A stretch of 64,000 nucleotides of DNA, taken from positions 2,046,001 to 2,110,000 of the forward strand of contig NW_025408667.1 in the NCBI RefSeq assembly GCF_020360975.1, written 5' to 3'. The position numbers and the translations under genes are program-made. Below are positions 32,427 through 43,854 of the stretch, piece after piece. The notes beneath the pieces are model-generated. The model was not told the DNA's origin, searched no databases, and saw only the letters and a program-made list of their open reading frames with translations. The DNA comes from Hirsutella rhossiliensis (Eukaryota; Ascomycota; Sordariomycetes; Hypocreales; Ophiocordycipitaceae). Each line of letters opens with the position of its first letter. Position 1 is the first letter of the stretch.

Positions 32427-33905
32427 ATGGCCATGCCTCGACTCACGAGGAAGCGACTCGCTCAGGCGCCCCCTCCCCCGGCCGCCCAGTCCATCGGCGT
32501 CTACGCGCGCGTCTCCAAGAGCTCAACCCTGCACGACACATCCGCCGACAAAGGTCTTGTGGTCGGCGCAGATTCAACCACGACCCGCAAGAGGAAGGCC
32601 GCCTCCATCGAGGTCCAGCTTCCCAGCAGGCTCACCAGCCGCACCGTCTCCTTCCCGCCCAGCAGCGACGAGGAGGCCGATCCCGCTCCGCCCAAGAGGG
32701 CCTGTCGACGCCCCGACTCCCGGGTCCTGTCGGCCGCCTCTGTCAAGTCTACACCCAAGGGAAAGCGCGTTGCAAAGGCGGCCCCGCCGAGAGCCCAAAG
32801 CGTACACAAGCCCAGCCAGTCAACCGTCATCGCCAAGTCGCGACGTCAGGGCAGCACGGCACAGTCAAAGATCGACGACATCCTTCAGAGCAAGAAATGC
32901 GCCAACAAAGACGGGACAATCGAGGAGCCGCTTCCTCCACACCTTGCCGACCTCGTCCGCCTGAACAAGGCCTTTCTCAAGACTGTCACGCTTCACATCG
33001 CACATGCCGGCAGCAACGCCCCCATCGACGTCCGCACCATCGTCCCCAACCTCTCGCGCACGTGGGGTAAGCGGCAGGTCACCGTCGAGGACATTCGGCG
33101 ATGCATTGCCATCCAGGCCTATTCCGCCAAGCCCGACGCGCCGTCGACATTCATCATTTCTGATTACGGCCGTGGCAAAGTGTGCATAGAGCTGGAGCCC
33201 GGCCACGATGGCACCCCCATCAACGAGGAGCGCCTCATAAGGCAGTTTCGCCAAAACATCGACGCCTTTTGTGCTGAGCGCGCCATGGACGATATGGCGG
33301 ACGTTGGCGTGACTCTCGAGAGCCTGTCCCTCGACGACCTCCCAAAGGCTGCCATCACCGACATGGGGGCAGGCACCAAGGCCAGTCCCATGATCGTCAA
33401 AGGCCAACAAGCGCTTTCCGAACTCAAGAGCGGTCGCGAGGCCAAGCAGCAAGACAAGGAGTCTAGGAAACAAGCCGTTATCAACAACCCGATGCTCAAC
33501 CCCGACGGCACCAAGATGAGTCTCCTTGACCGGCTGCGCCTCAAGCAGCTCGCCAAGGCCAACGAGCCTCTTGCCCCAGCCGGACCCGAGCTTCAACGGC
33601 GGGCGGCCCTTAACCGCGTCGTAGACGTGGCAGCCACCATTTCCATGCTCAGCCTATCGAATCCTCTCTCGCTGCCGCGGCAGGCCTTTACCATGATGGC
33701 CATCTCGGAGAAGCTCCGGGACTCGCTGCGGATGCCCCTGTCCAAGGAAGAAGGCATGGCCTGCGTCAGGCTGATTGCGACGGAAGTGGCCCCTGAATGG
33801 CTGAGGGTGGTGACGATTGGGGGGCGGGAGAATGTGGTGGTGCAGCGCAACGGCCAGCCCGTGGACCGAGTGATTCAGGAGCGGGTGCAGAAGCTGCTCG
33901 CATAA
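32427..33905 (+). CDS. CDT1: DNA replication licensing factor Cdt1
   Basis: A single exon of 492 residues. Cdt1 works with ORC and Cdc6 to load the MCM2-7 helicase on origins in G1. The frame is open from 32283, but the Met at 32427 has the better context (CAACATGG) and starts the basic, disordered N terminus expected of Cdt1. A first folded part lies at about residues 165-310. The C-terminal winged-helix domain that contacts MCM begins near M-S-L-L-D-R-L-R-L-K (about 365) and ends with V-V-Q-R and a basic helix. Residues 146-153 (Q-S-K-I-D-D-I-L) are followed by Lys-Lys and resemble a weak PCNA-interacting motif. Family assignment rests on the C-terminal domain; the N-terminal half is poorly conserved, as usual. 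Confidence 0.85.
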   Translation: MAMPRLTRKRLAQAPPPPAAQSIGVYARVSKSSTLHDTSADKGLVVGADSTTTRKRKAASIEVQLPSRLTSRTVSFPPSSDEEADPAPPKRACRRPDSRVLSAASVKSTPKGKRVAKAAPPRAQSVHKPSQSTVIAKSRRQGSTAQSKIDDILQSKKCANKDGTIEEPLPPHLADLVRLNKAFLKTVTLHIAHAGSNAPIDVRTIVPNLSRTWGKRQVTVEDIRRCIAIQAYSAKPDAPSTFIISDYGRGKVCIELEPGHDGTPINEERLIRQFRQNIDAFCAERAMDDMADVGVTLESLSLDDLPKAAITDMGAGTKASPMIVKGQQALSELKSGREAKQQDKESRKQAVINNPMLNPDGTKMSLLDRLRLKQLAKANEPLAPAGPELQRRAALNRVVDVAATISMLSLSNPLSLPRQAFTMMAISEKLRDSLRMPLSKEEGMACVRLIATEVAPEWLRVVTIGGRENVVVQRNGQPVDRVIQERVQKLLA

Positions 33906-34970
33906 GAGCCCCCCAATTGATGTACAGACGGTGTGCAGAAGGGGAAGCTGGGCGGGACGTTTGATGCTTTGGGTGGATATACCCCATGAGACACGACTAT
34001 GAAGAAAGCATGGTATTGCGCCTTTTGATGTTCTGGAATATCATGTACAGCATGGTCTGGCGTTGGGAAAGGGCGGGCTTACTAGCCCGGAGTCGTGTTT
34101 ACGGGTTCTGAGAAGGCGTCGGTCTGAGACGGATGTGAGGCGGTTTGGGCGGAAAGCTGCCTCATGGAGCACTTGTCTGGTAGCTAGGGGGTCCAAGGTC
34201 GACTGAATACTCATTGTCACTTGATGCTGCCATGTCTTAACTTGGTTCGTACTTGTACATGTGTATCTGTGCATGTGCAAGCGTGATGTTGGCTGGAGAA
34301 AATGATGATGCTGCCCCTGTGGTGTTCAACTTGGCATAGCAAAGAGGGACGAAAGGCAGCGGTTTCCAGCTTTCTAGGATTACAGATGGGTTCATAAATG
34401 TCTTGGACAACGGGGCCCGAGCTATCTATCATCTGCGTTTAGCATGCAGCCTACAGAGACGGATCTTCTGGGCAGAGAGGCAGACATCGTGGTGCCGGGA
34501 ATACCGCGGGAAGCGAAGCATCATTCGTCCTGCGGTAACGGATGCCGATCCGGACATGAGCCACACCCCAAATGATGCAGCCTGCTGGCTACATCGGTAT
34601 TACGGTGCCTACCCGGCGGTGTGGTGTATGTGGTTAGTAGCCGGCTCCCACCTCCGTCGTTGCCGAGAATCGGCAATGGGACTCCGTGGTCGGCATGGTA
34701 TTTCCGCTCCCCTCTCGTATGCCCGACGGGGCGCCGGTTTGGGCCGCCGTTGCGTCTGCACCTCCCCCCCCCCCTTCCTCTTTCTCTTATATCTTGTATA
34801 GGGTCACGATGGCTTCCTTGCTAGGTCGATGTGCCCAGTTGACAAAGAGTCTCCGTTGCGAATCTGTCCTTGTCTGGCACTCGCAGGCATTGGGAATTGG
34901 CCTCCAATCACTTACACACAACACTCCATGAGGACGCCCTCTCGTCTACGCTGCATCTCTCCGGCCAGTC
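33906..34970. other. Intergenic, CDT1 3' side and MFS promoter
   Basis: No supportable gene. A C10 run lies near 34766-34775, followed by a pyrimidine-rich stretch. Confidence 0.5.
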
Positions 34971-36779
34971 ATGGCACTGGAAAAGTCACGGGGCGAGCTA
35001 TCTGAGACGGCGTCATCGGACCGGTCGCGGCAGCACTCCGATGACGTGGAGGCCGGCCGTGGGAGCGAGGAGGACAAGATTGGGTCCGTTCCCAAGACGG
35101 CGCCGGCGCCGGCCGGTGTCGACGCGTACCGGTGCGCCTCCCACGTCTCCGGGCCCGACACGATCCACCATCACCACCTGCCGGCTCACGACAAGGAGAC
35201 GGCACCGGGAGACAACTCGGCCGCCGCCGATGACGACGACGCCATGTACCACCGCCTCAGCCCGCGCCGCAAGCGCATACTGGTGGCCGTGTGCTCCTTT
35301 TGCGCCTTCCTCTCGCCGCAATCCAGCACGAGCGTCCTGGCGGCCACGCCCGAGGTGGCGGCCGAGTACAAGACGACCGGGGCCGTCATCAACGCCAGCA
35401 ACGCGGGCTACATGGTGCTCATGGGCGTGTCGCCCATCGTCTGGGGCCCTCTGAGCGACGTCTTCGGCCGGCGGCCCGTGCTGCTGCTGACGGCGGCGCT
35501 CTTCTTCCTGCTCAGCGCGGCGACGGCGCTGGCGCCGGGGCTGGTTGCTTTTTTCGTCTTTCGCGCGGCCACGGCGTTTGAGGGAACGGCGTTTATACTG
35601 CTGGGCGCTGCCTGCATAGGGTACGTACTTGTTCCTTAATAATTCCCAAGAATCCCCAAGAATTCAACCTCTGTTGTGTATTCGCTGCCAAAGCTCGTTC
35701 CCCGGTGGTGGGTGGTTGCGGGGCGTCGAGAATGTGGCCGCGTATAAGCGTCTTGCGGACCAACGGCAGCGCAACGCGGTGTTGACACGGGCGTGACTGA
35801 TCTCTCGTCGAACGGCAAATAAAGCGACACATACCGCCCGACGGAGCGCGGGACGGCCATTGGGTGGTTTCTGTCCGGCACGCTCATCGGACCGGCATTC
35901 GGGCCATTCCTCGGCGGCATCATGGTGACATACACGTCGTGGACGAGCATATTCTGGCTCCAGACGGCGCTGGCTGGCACGGCGGCGGTGGGCGTCTTCT
36001 TGCTGGTGCCCGAGACGATCCACCGCAAGCGCATAGCCGAGCTCGCGGGCCAGACGCGGCGGCAGAAGGCGGCGGCGGTGCTGGCCATGGTGAACCCGGC
36101 GCGGCCGCTGCGGCTGTTCCGGCACTGGAACCAGGTGCTGGTGGCGTGCGGCAGCTCGGCGCTGGTGTGGAACATGTACAGCCTGCTGACGCCGATCCGG
36201 TACGTGCTCAACCCGCGCTTCCGGCTGCAGACGCCGCTGCTGTCGGGCCTCTTCTACCTGGCGCCGGGGAGCGGGTACCTGCTGGGCACGTTCGTGGGCG
36301 GGCGGTGGGCGGACCGGACGGTGCGGGCGTGGGTGCGGCGGCGCGGCGGGGTGCGGGTGGCCGAGGACCGGCTGCGGTCGGCGGTGCCGTTCATGGGGGT
36401 GGTGATGCCGGCGAGCATCCTGGTCTACGGGTGGGCGGTGGACCGGCGGGTGGGCGGCATCGCGGTGCCGGCGCTGGCGCTCTTCGTGCAGGGCGTGGGC
36501 CAGCTGTTCAGCTTCCCGTCGCTCAACACGTACTGCCTCGACGTGATCCCCGGGCACGGCGCCGAGGTGACGGCGGCCAACTACTTTGTGCGGTACCTGG
36601 CCGGGTGCCTGGGCACGGCCGTGGTGCTGCCGGCCGTCGAGGGCGTCGGCGTCGGCTGGTTCGAGACCATCTCGGCCGGGCTGCTGGTGGCGTCGACGGC
36701 GGGCGTCGTGGCGACGATTCGGTGGGGGGAGGGATGGAGGCAAGGGAGGAGGGCCGAGGGGAGGGAGGCGGCGGAGTGA
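34971..36779 (+). CDS. DHA1-family MFS multidrug transporter
   Basis: Two exons, 34971-35620 and 35825-36779, code 534 residues. The 204-nt intron has a GTACGT donor, a TGACTGAT branch region and an AAAG acceptor, and it joins the conserved C-I-G to D-T-Y-R-P-T-E-R-G in frame. The first ~95 residues are cytosolic, acidic and His-containing. About twelve helices follow. Motif A (G-P-L-S-D-V-F-G-R-R) lies between helices 2 and 3, and antiporter motif C (G-P-A-F-G-P-F-L-G-G) lies in helix 5. Together these define drug:proton antiporters of the DHA1 group at the plasma membrane. The substrate cannot be told from sequence. There is no biosynthetic cluster beside it, so general xenobiotic or amine export is more likely than metabolite-specific export. 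Confidence 0.92.
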
Positions 36780-39700
36780 CGACGAGGGAGGAGAAGGGGC
36801 GGCGGAGTGACGATGAGGGAGGAGAAGGGGCGGCGGAAGAGAGAGGGGGGGGGTATCCGGTGCAGGCGAGGGCTAGAAGGGAGCTTGCCACGTGGATAAT
36901 GACGAATAGTCGGCATATGACGGACGTTGGAAAGGCTTAACGGAGACTGTCCCACCGTACGGGGCTTCACCGTACAGGGCTTCACCGTACAGTATCTGTG
37001 TTGGCAGCCTGGTCGCGGGATGGAATAGATAGCCTTCCAAGAACAGAAGGCTGACATTTCGGAACAGCAGCCGAGGATACGTGCACGACTTGTCACGGCT
37101 GTTCCATCTGAAACCGGTCTTTACGTGGAATCGTCGCGCGCGAGCAGCTACCCTACACCTTGACGAGAAGAGAATGAGACGGCGGCGCACCGGCAAACAT
37201 GGCGGCGTGTTAGTGCAAAATGCCTGTTTACGCGTTTTGTTGTTGCCGAGAGGCGGCCTTCATTGACGATGCACGAAATGTTGCCAGCTCGAGACGCTGC
37301 ATCCCCACGGAGCATGCTCTGGTTTCAAGACGTCCCGGGGAGTGGATATATATATATGTATTTTGTGTCCATGGGTGTAGGTATTCTTGGCAGGACTGAG
37401 CTGAGTGTACATGGACCGACGGTTGATGATGTGCCTGGCAGATGGCTGTATCACCTAAGAGTCCGGGGCACATCTGTCTCCCTTTTCGTGGCACAGATTG
37501 TTAGAGTACTGACTGTATCCTGGACGGACATTCATGATAATTAACTAACTTAGTGGCAATACATACAGAGAGAGCACTGGCAAGGGAGCGTTCCGGAGCA
37601 GGGATGATAGATTGTGCAGAGCCCACCTCGCTGTTTGATGTACGAACACCAGGTGCCAATCGCACTCGGTCCCTCGCCTCGCATCATTGCTCGACCGGGC
37701 CATCCTCACCAGCGGCAAGCAAATCCCTGTACCCTGTCAACCCTCCTTCGGAGCAATCCATGTTCCATCCGTCCCTTATTTGCGTGGCGAGACGGCTCGA
37801 GCGCAGACGCCAGCAACCTTGGGAGGCAAAGAGGAGCGGGGGCGCACCGGGACGACGTTTGTACCCACAAGCTGCGCCCTGTGTATCCGTATCCGTGCTC
37901 ATGAATGAGTGAACTCTTCGCACAGAATTCGTATAGCAGAGAAACCAATATAACTCCACCTCGACCCCCCACTGTGGGGGAGAATCAAACCTACGGAAGG
38001 TGGCTATCGTTTCTTGAGGTAGAGGGAGAATGGACTTGTGTCTCTTGTGAGCAGTTGCTCCATGTCACTGTCTTGTCTTGGGGGAGACACATGTTGCTGG
38101 ATCTCGAACTGTCTATCCGCAGTGCACAATGTACAAAAGACGGTTTGTTTGCATTGACCGTGAAGAACAAAACACATGTGCCCCATGGGCAACTTGACAA
38201 GCTTTTGGGCCCTCCGGAAGCTTGTGCGACGCCCTTGGCAATATCATCGACGAGATATAGGGAGCGATGCGACGCCGCAGTCCACCCGCCACACGTGAAT
38301 GCCCTCGACGCAACTCGACGCAATTCCCGAGATGCCATCTACAAGCCTGCATGGCCGATTCGGCATGCCCAGGGCCAGGGGCCCGGGTTGATTGGATAGC
38401 TGCAGCGCCTTGACCAATATTAGTGTTCTGTGTGTGTGTATTGTTGTCCTTGGTGTTTTGGACAGCTGAAGCAAACACTCGGCCGCGTTTGCTGGAACGC
38501 AGTCGTCGGTCGGATGTCGGGGCGTGGTTGGTTTGCCGCGGCTCGCTTCGGCAGTGGCTGCATATCTGCCGATTGAGCATGCGGACTTGTTGTGATGCAA
38601 TGTGCTGTGATGCAAATGGTGTTGTGATGCAATTGGGTCTCTCTCGCCGGGCGGGCGGTGGCTGGAAAGGTTGACGACGAGAAAACCACTTCGATTTGCA
38701 TTAAGTTACGTCATCAAAACAAAACGAGCGAGTCATCCGGTGCACAAATCCACTGTAAAGCGTGCCCGGACACAGTGGCCAATAGGTTAGTAGTGCCCCG
38801 TACGGTGGCCGCCGGTAGCTGGAAGCCAAAGGGTCCGCAGCGGGCGGCGCCAAAGAACGGGTGGCCTGCCTGCGTCTGTGCAGCGCGCTTTGTTCGCCGG
38901 TGGCGCCTCGGCTAGATGGCACGGCCGAGTTGGAAAAGGCATTTTCGCTACACTGGGCGTTGGAGGAGGGCAAGCATGACGACGCGTTACCGAAGCCAAC
39001 GGAGACACGGACCGTGGGCTGGAAGCAGCAGCAGAGGAATGCCCGCTCCAGAGGCCTCGTTTCGCTGAAACACTCGCTGTGGCTGCCTGTTGTGCGGCGT
39101 GGCACAGCGGGTGGTGTTGGTGGGGGAAAAGGACAAGGACCCTGGAGCATCACCTAGGTAGGTACTTACAGTATTGAATACGTACTGGGAGATGTAAGTT
39201 ACTCCGTACCGAGTACAGTACCTGCACATGCGCATCCACCTCCGCAGATCAGATCTCGCCGCCTCCGTGTGGATCGCAGACAACCCGGCGCCGAGGAATC
39301 GAATCCACTTTCTTTTCTTTCTATTCATATCTGCGAGTTACTTGCGCGGCAGTGTACACAACAGGTTTCGGTATGTGCGACCCCCAGTCGCTCGTGGACA
39401 TACACAAATCCAAACTCAATCACCGCCGTTGCTGGTCGATATCACACCCACCTTGGCCTTGTTTCTACTTTCCTCTCTTGCCTGCTCTTTCCTTCTTCTA
39501 CCCAGCCTTGGCTCTTTGTCACTGTAACTCCTTCCTTTTCTCGCTCCATCCTTCCTTCTCTCTCGCCCCTCCCCGCCCCTCCTCCTCTCTTGCCTTCTCC
39601 CATTCCTCTCCTCTGACCTTCTTCTTCGCCTTCCTCTTCCTCCTCTCCTTCCTTTCTCTCTCCCTCCTTGCCCGGAGCTTTCTTATTTCCGTTTCGTCTC

Positions 39701-40142
39701 CCCCCCACCTCCCCCACTCTCTCCCAGGACACTCTCGCGTCTTCTTCACCTCCTCTCGTCTTCCGTTTCAAGACCGCCGTCGGTTGGTGATTTCGCTTAT
39801 CATCCCCTATACATACTCGCCCCGACTCTACCGCTCGACCCTGGTCCCTGCTCGTCTTGGGCTACTGCACACCCACATTCCCTACTATCCAGCAGTTCCC
39901 CTAGACCACGTCCCGCGACTCCCGCCGCCGCTCCTTGAACCAACCCGCTCTCGCATACCCCTGGTCCTTGTTGTTGTTGCCTCGGTCTTGCTCCCCGACT
40001 CTATATCTACCTTCGGATCCCATTGATTCCTCAACTCATCGCAACGAGCACAACCTTCCGACTTACACCAGATCCGTGTCTGGCCGCCCGCCGCCACTTC
40101 GCATGTTTGCCTGTTCCCTCTCTTCGAGACGCTCGTGAGGAG
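36780..40142. other. Intergenic with pyrimidine-rich promoter
   Basis: No supportable gene. Positions 36780-36860 are G/A-rich. From about 39470 to 39760 a nearly continuous C/T tract precedes the DUF3405 gene, a common core-promoter feature of well-expressed fungal genes. Confidence 0.5.
39470..39760 (+). promoter_or_regulatory. CT-rich promoter tract of DUF3405 gene
   Basis: About 290 bases are overwhelmingly C and T on the plus strand, ending some 380 bases before the start codon. In filamentous fungi such tracts often flank transcription start sites. Confidence 0.5.
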
Positions 40143-42538
40143 ATGGGGCGCGCTACTTCTCTCTTGAGCTTGAGCAGCCGCTCAAGCTCTCGCTCTTCCG
40201 AGCACCGCAACCACGAGTCCCTGCTGCCCTGCCTAGAACAGCCCTCCGAGAAGCGCGGCATACGCTTCCGTTCAGTCCTCGGCTCCAGTCTCTACCGCCG
40301 CGTCCTGAAATGGACCCTGGCCAGTCTGTTGTTGCTCGCCATCTTTTTCCTCCTCGGCTCTGACGCCACGGCCCCCGAAGTTGTCCAGCTTGGAAAGGCT
40401 CGCCTGTCTTCGCACGCCAAGGCCAAGCTGCTTCCGCTTCACAAGCATCCCAAGGGTGGCTCTGACGACGACTCGGCCACTATCTCGGTCGTGGTGCAAG
40501 ACGGCTCCGAGAAGCAAAACGAGCAGCACGACGGTCTGAGGGGGTCGTCTGATCAACGTGATGCATCGGGCTCGACTGGCGGAGACGATGCCCAAAAGAG
40601 GCTGCCATGGCTCCGCTTCAACCAGTACGTTTCCCTTCCGTCTAACCACCGACAACACAAGCTGACTTGCCTCGCAGCCTTGACGGATACTTTTATGGTC
40701 TCAAGGTCTTGGTGAGCCAGGCGGATCTCGTGCCCGAGTACCCGAACACCAGCCAGGATCCCCCCCTCGAGGCCCCGCCGTTGAACGACGAAGTCCCCGT
40801 GCCCCAGGTATATAACCCTTATACCGCCGACAGCGTTCGCACCTGCTACCTTGACGCGGACAACCAAGTGCCCGCCCCGGCCATGTACGCCTATGAGGGC
40901 GTGCCCCAGCACATGCCTGAGCCCGCGCTCGGCTCGTACGACATCTTCGGCATCAGAGACGACGTGTGCTTTGATCGCTTCGGCCGCTATGGACCTTACG
41001 GACTCGGCTACTCCAAGATGGAGGGTGGGGCCGGCGTCGGCGCCGAGACGGAGAGCTCCGGCACCGACGAGATTTGGGCCGAGACGGGCCAGATCAACTA
41101 CAACAAGGTGGACTGGGGCCAGGCGCAGGAACGATGCGTCGCCGCCAACAGCCACCGGTTCCTGGAGCCCAGCAAGCGGACACAAGAGCTGCCCACCGGC
41201 CAAGACAGGCCCAGCGACAAGATGGGCCGCATGGCGGTGGTGGTGCGGTGTTACCAAAGCTTCAAATGGACCAGCCTGGCCATTCTCAACTTCCGCGCCA
41301 TGGTGACCGAACTGTCCCTGAGGTCCGGCGGCGAGTACTCGGTGCATCTGTTGCTCCACGTCCATGACACCGACGAACCTATTTGGGCCGACGACCTCAC
41401 TGTGCAACGACTCCTGGACTCCCATGTTCCCCCGGAATTCCACAGCCTCGCGACGCTCTGGAGTGAGCCGCAGATGCGTCTCTTCTACCCCGGTGGATTC
41501 GGCGAAACTCTGGAAAACGAGAGCGGTGCCGACTTGCACGGCGTCTACCGGAGTGCTCACATGCCCCTGCAGGTGTTCGCGATGCAACACCCAGAGTACG
41601 AGCACATCTGGAACTGGGAGATGGACATGCGCTGCCTGGGCAACTATTACGAGCTTTTCGACCGCCTCGGACGCTGGGCCGACAAGCAGCCGCGCCGGCT
41701 CCAGTGGGAGCGCAACGCCCGCTACTACATTCCCAGCTACCACGGCACCTGGGAGAACTTCACGGCCTCGGTGCAGGCAGACGTGGACGATGCTGGCGAG
41801 GAGAGCATCCTGGGGCCCGTCGAGTTCAAGGGTCGAAAGCCGCTGCGGCGCGAGGAACGGGGCGAGTCGGCCATGCCGAAAAGCTGCGACTTTAGCCATC
41901 CTCCCGAGCAGTGCGGCGTGGGCGAGGCTGCCGACATCATCACGCTGAACCCAATGTTTGACACGCATGAGTCTGGATGGGTCTTCTCCAACGACGTGAC
42001 GGGATACGAGGACCCCTCGGCATCGCACCCGCCTCGGCGGTGCGCCATCGTCACGGCCGCCCGGTTGAGCCGGCGACTCTTGACGGCGATGCATGAGGAG
42101 ACGTGGCGCCATCACCACAGCATGTTCTCGGAGATGTTCCCGCCTACCGTGGCGCTCCATCACGGCCTCAAGGCCGTCTATGCTCCGCACCCCACCTACT
42201 TTGATCGGGCATGGCAACCTCATGGCTCGTCCATCGACGCGGCCTTCAACAGCGGCAAACACCACTCGGTGTCTGGCAGGAACTCACCCTACGACCTCGA
42301 AAACGAACACAACCAAAAGGGCACAACCTGGTACTACCACAGCGAGTTTGCCGGCCTGTTGTGGAGGCGCTGGCTGGGCTACCCCCAGATGGACGGCCGC
42401 GGCGGCCGCCAGGGCTCGGGTACCGAGCGAGGCGGCGTGTCGGAGGAGAGCGGCGCGGAGAGCAGTGGGAGAATGTGTCTGCGAAGCATGCTGGTGCACC
42501 CGATCAAGCACGAGCACCCCTCGGAGGAGTTGGAGTGA
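40143..42538 (+). CDS. DUF3405 type II membrane protein, glycosyltransferase-like
   Basis: Exons 40143-40624 and 40678-42538, with a 53-nt intron (donor GTACGT, branch GCTGAC, acceptor GCAG), code 780 residues. A short Ser/Arg-rich cytosolic tail is followed by one membrane helix (about 55-73) and a Ser/Asp-rich stem, then a large lumenal domain, as expected of a Golgi type II enzyme. The DUF3405 core includes V-V-V-R-C-Y-Q-S-F-K-W, H-L-L-L-H-V-H-D and an acidic E-M-D-M-R segment after H-I-W-N-W that resembles the metal-binding site of GT-A glycosyltransferases. It also includes R-L-S-R-R-L-L and W-Y-Y-H-S-E-F near the C terminus. The biochemical role of the family is not established to my knowledge; sugar transfer is inferred. 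Confidence 0.9.
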
Positions 42539-43854
42539 TTTCGGGCACGAGGCGACTGGGGATTACGCCGGCAAGAGGCCGAGCCATGATGTGGAGTTTC
42601 TCTTCTTGTCTTTTTTTTTGGGGGTCCATCTGGATTGAGGGCTCTTGCATGGGATGGATACAGCATGGCCAACCGACGTCCCTGGTTGGCTCACGGGGTC
42701 GGGAACTGGCGCGAGGCGTTGGCGGCGGGCGATTTTCAACGACACATTGTACGTTTACTTTGGGTTCAAGGCGCACGATTTTGGGTTATAAGACAGGTTG
42801 GTCTATGAAGCAGACTTGCGGGTGAGACTAGACCATGCCTTGCATCGTAAAGACGGCAGTGTTCTGGCAGCACATTTCTGGCAGCACATGAGTTTCGAGA
42901 GGAGACAGGACGAGACACAATTCAGACTCTAACCAGTGGTGGATCAGGAGAGGGCCGGCAGTGGTGAGCGACGAGTTGCATGGAATTTCATCCCCTCTTG
43001 AATGATTGGTACTGTAGGCTCCTCGTGTCTCTGGCGCCTCGACACTGCATCTGCGTCGGTCTGCCCCGTCCAGGTCCCAAAGTGAAAGCCGAACAGCGCA
43101 GCAGAGCAGACGAAAAAGAGCATCCCATTCGAGGCAGTCTCCTTTCCACTGAAGAAGCCAGGGAAAGCAAAAGGGGGGCAGCCCATCCGAGAAGAAGGAC
43201 TGGCGAGACGAAAAACGAGGGGGATGGATAGATAATACGACCGGCGCCGCCGTTGCCCGACCACACGCACACACGCACACACTTGCTGGGTTGCAAGCAA
43301 GGCTGCGGGGGAGGGGATACACACACGCATGACGATGGACGGAAGCGCAAACGGGGAGCCAAGGGTGGTCTGAAGCAGAGCGGCGGGCGAGGCCGAAAAA
43401 AATTGATAAAGAAAACTGCAAGTATGTGGCGGAAAAGGACGACTGCCTCCACCAACTCCCGACCAAGGATGCCTTTCCCACCTGTGCCTTTGCGCAACCA
43501 ACCCCTTGCTCGGGCGCTCTCTGCGTCGATGGCCCGAGGCCGAGCAATTGAGAGGCACGGCGGGGGCGCACGCAGAGCAAGGAGAGCCATGCAGGGCGCG
43601 AAGGGCGCACGGGATGCAAAAAGGCCAGGGGAACAGCCAAGGGCCATCCAAAAGCGAAGACAAAGATTGGTATTATCCAAGTCACGCGACGCCAGCAACG
43701 CCACCTCGGCCAACGCCAATTCCCCTACAAACGGTTCCCGAGCGGGGAAGAACAAAAAGAGCTTGCGCACCAAGCCTCCAAGAAGACATGTCCCCCTGAT
43801 GGAGCTCCTTCTCACGGTCTGGGGACGAGGGGAGGAAGCTCCCCCGTCGTCGTC
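42539..43854. other. Intergenic, low-complexity
   Basis: Three overlapping minus-strand ORFs of 239-285 codons and one plus ORF of 224 share the same bases, reflect base composition and carry no domain. A CA microsatellite lies at 43261-43283. It probably contains the 3' UTRs of the convergent flanking genes. Confidence 0.55.

Noticed and set aside
35664..36743. 359-codon minus ORF and 358-codon plus ORF over the transporter
   Set aside because: Both are alternate frames of the MFS exon 2; their composition (Arg/Pro/His or Gly/Ala runs) is not protein-like.
40553..42265. 570-codon minus-strand ORF
   Set aside because: It is an antisense shadow of the DUF3405 gene caused by GC-rich third positions; no domain and no splice logic of its own.
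42828..43815. Overlapping minus-strand ORFs of 239-285 codons
   Set aside because: Three frames are open over the same bases, so openness reflects composition. Apparent hydrophobic runs come from T-rich antisense of A-rich DNA.
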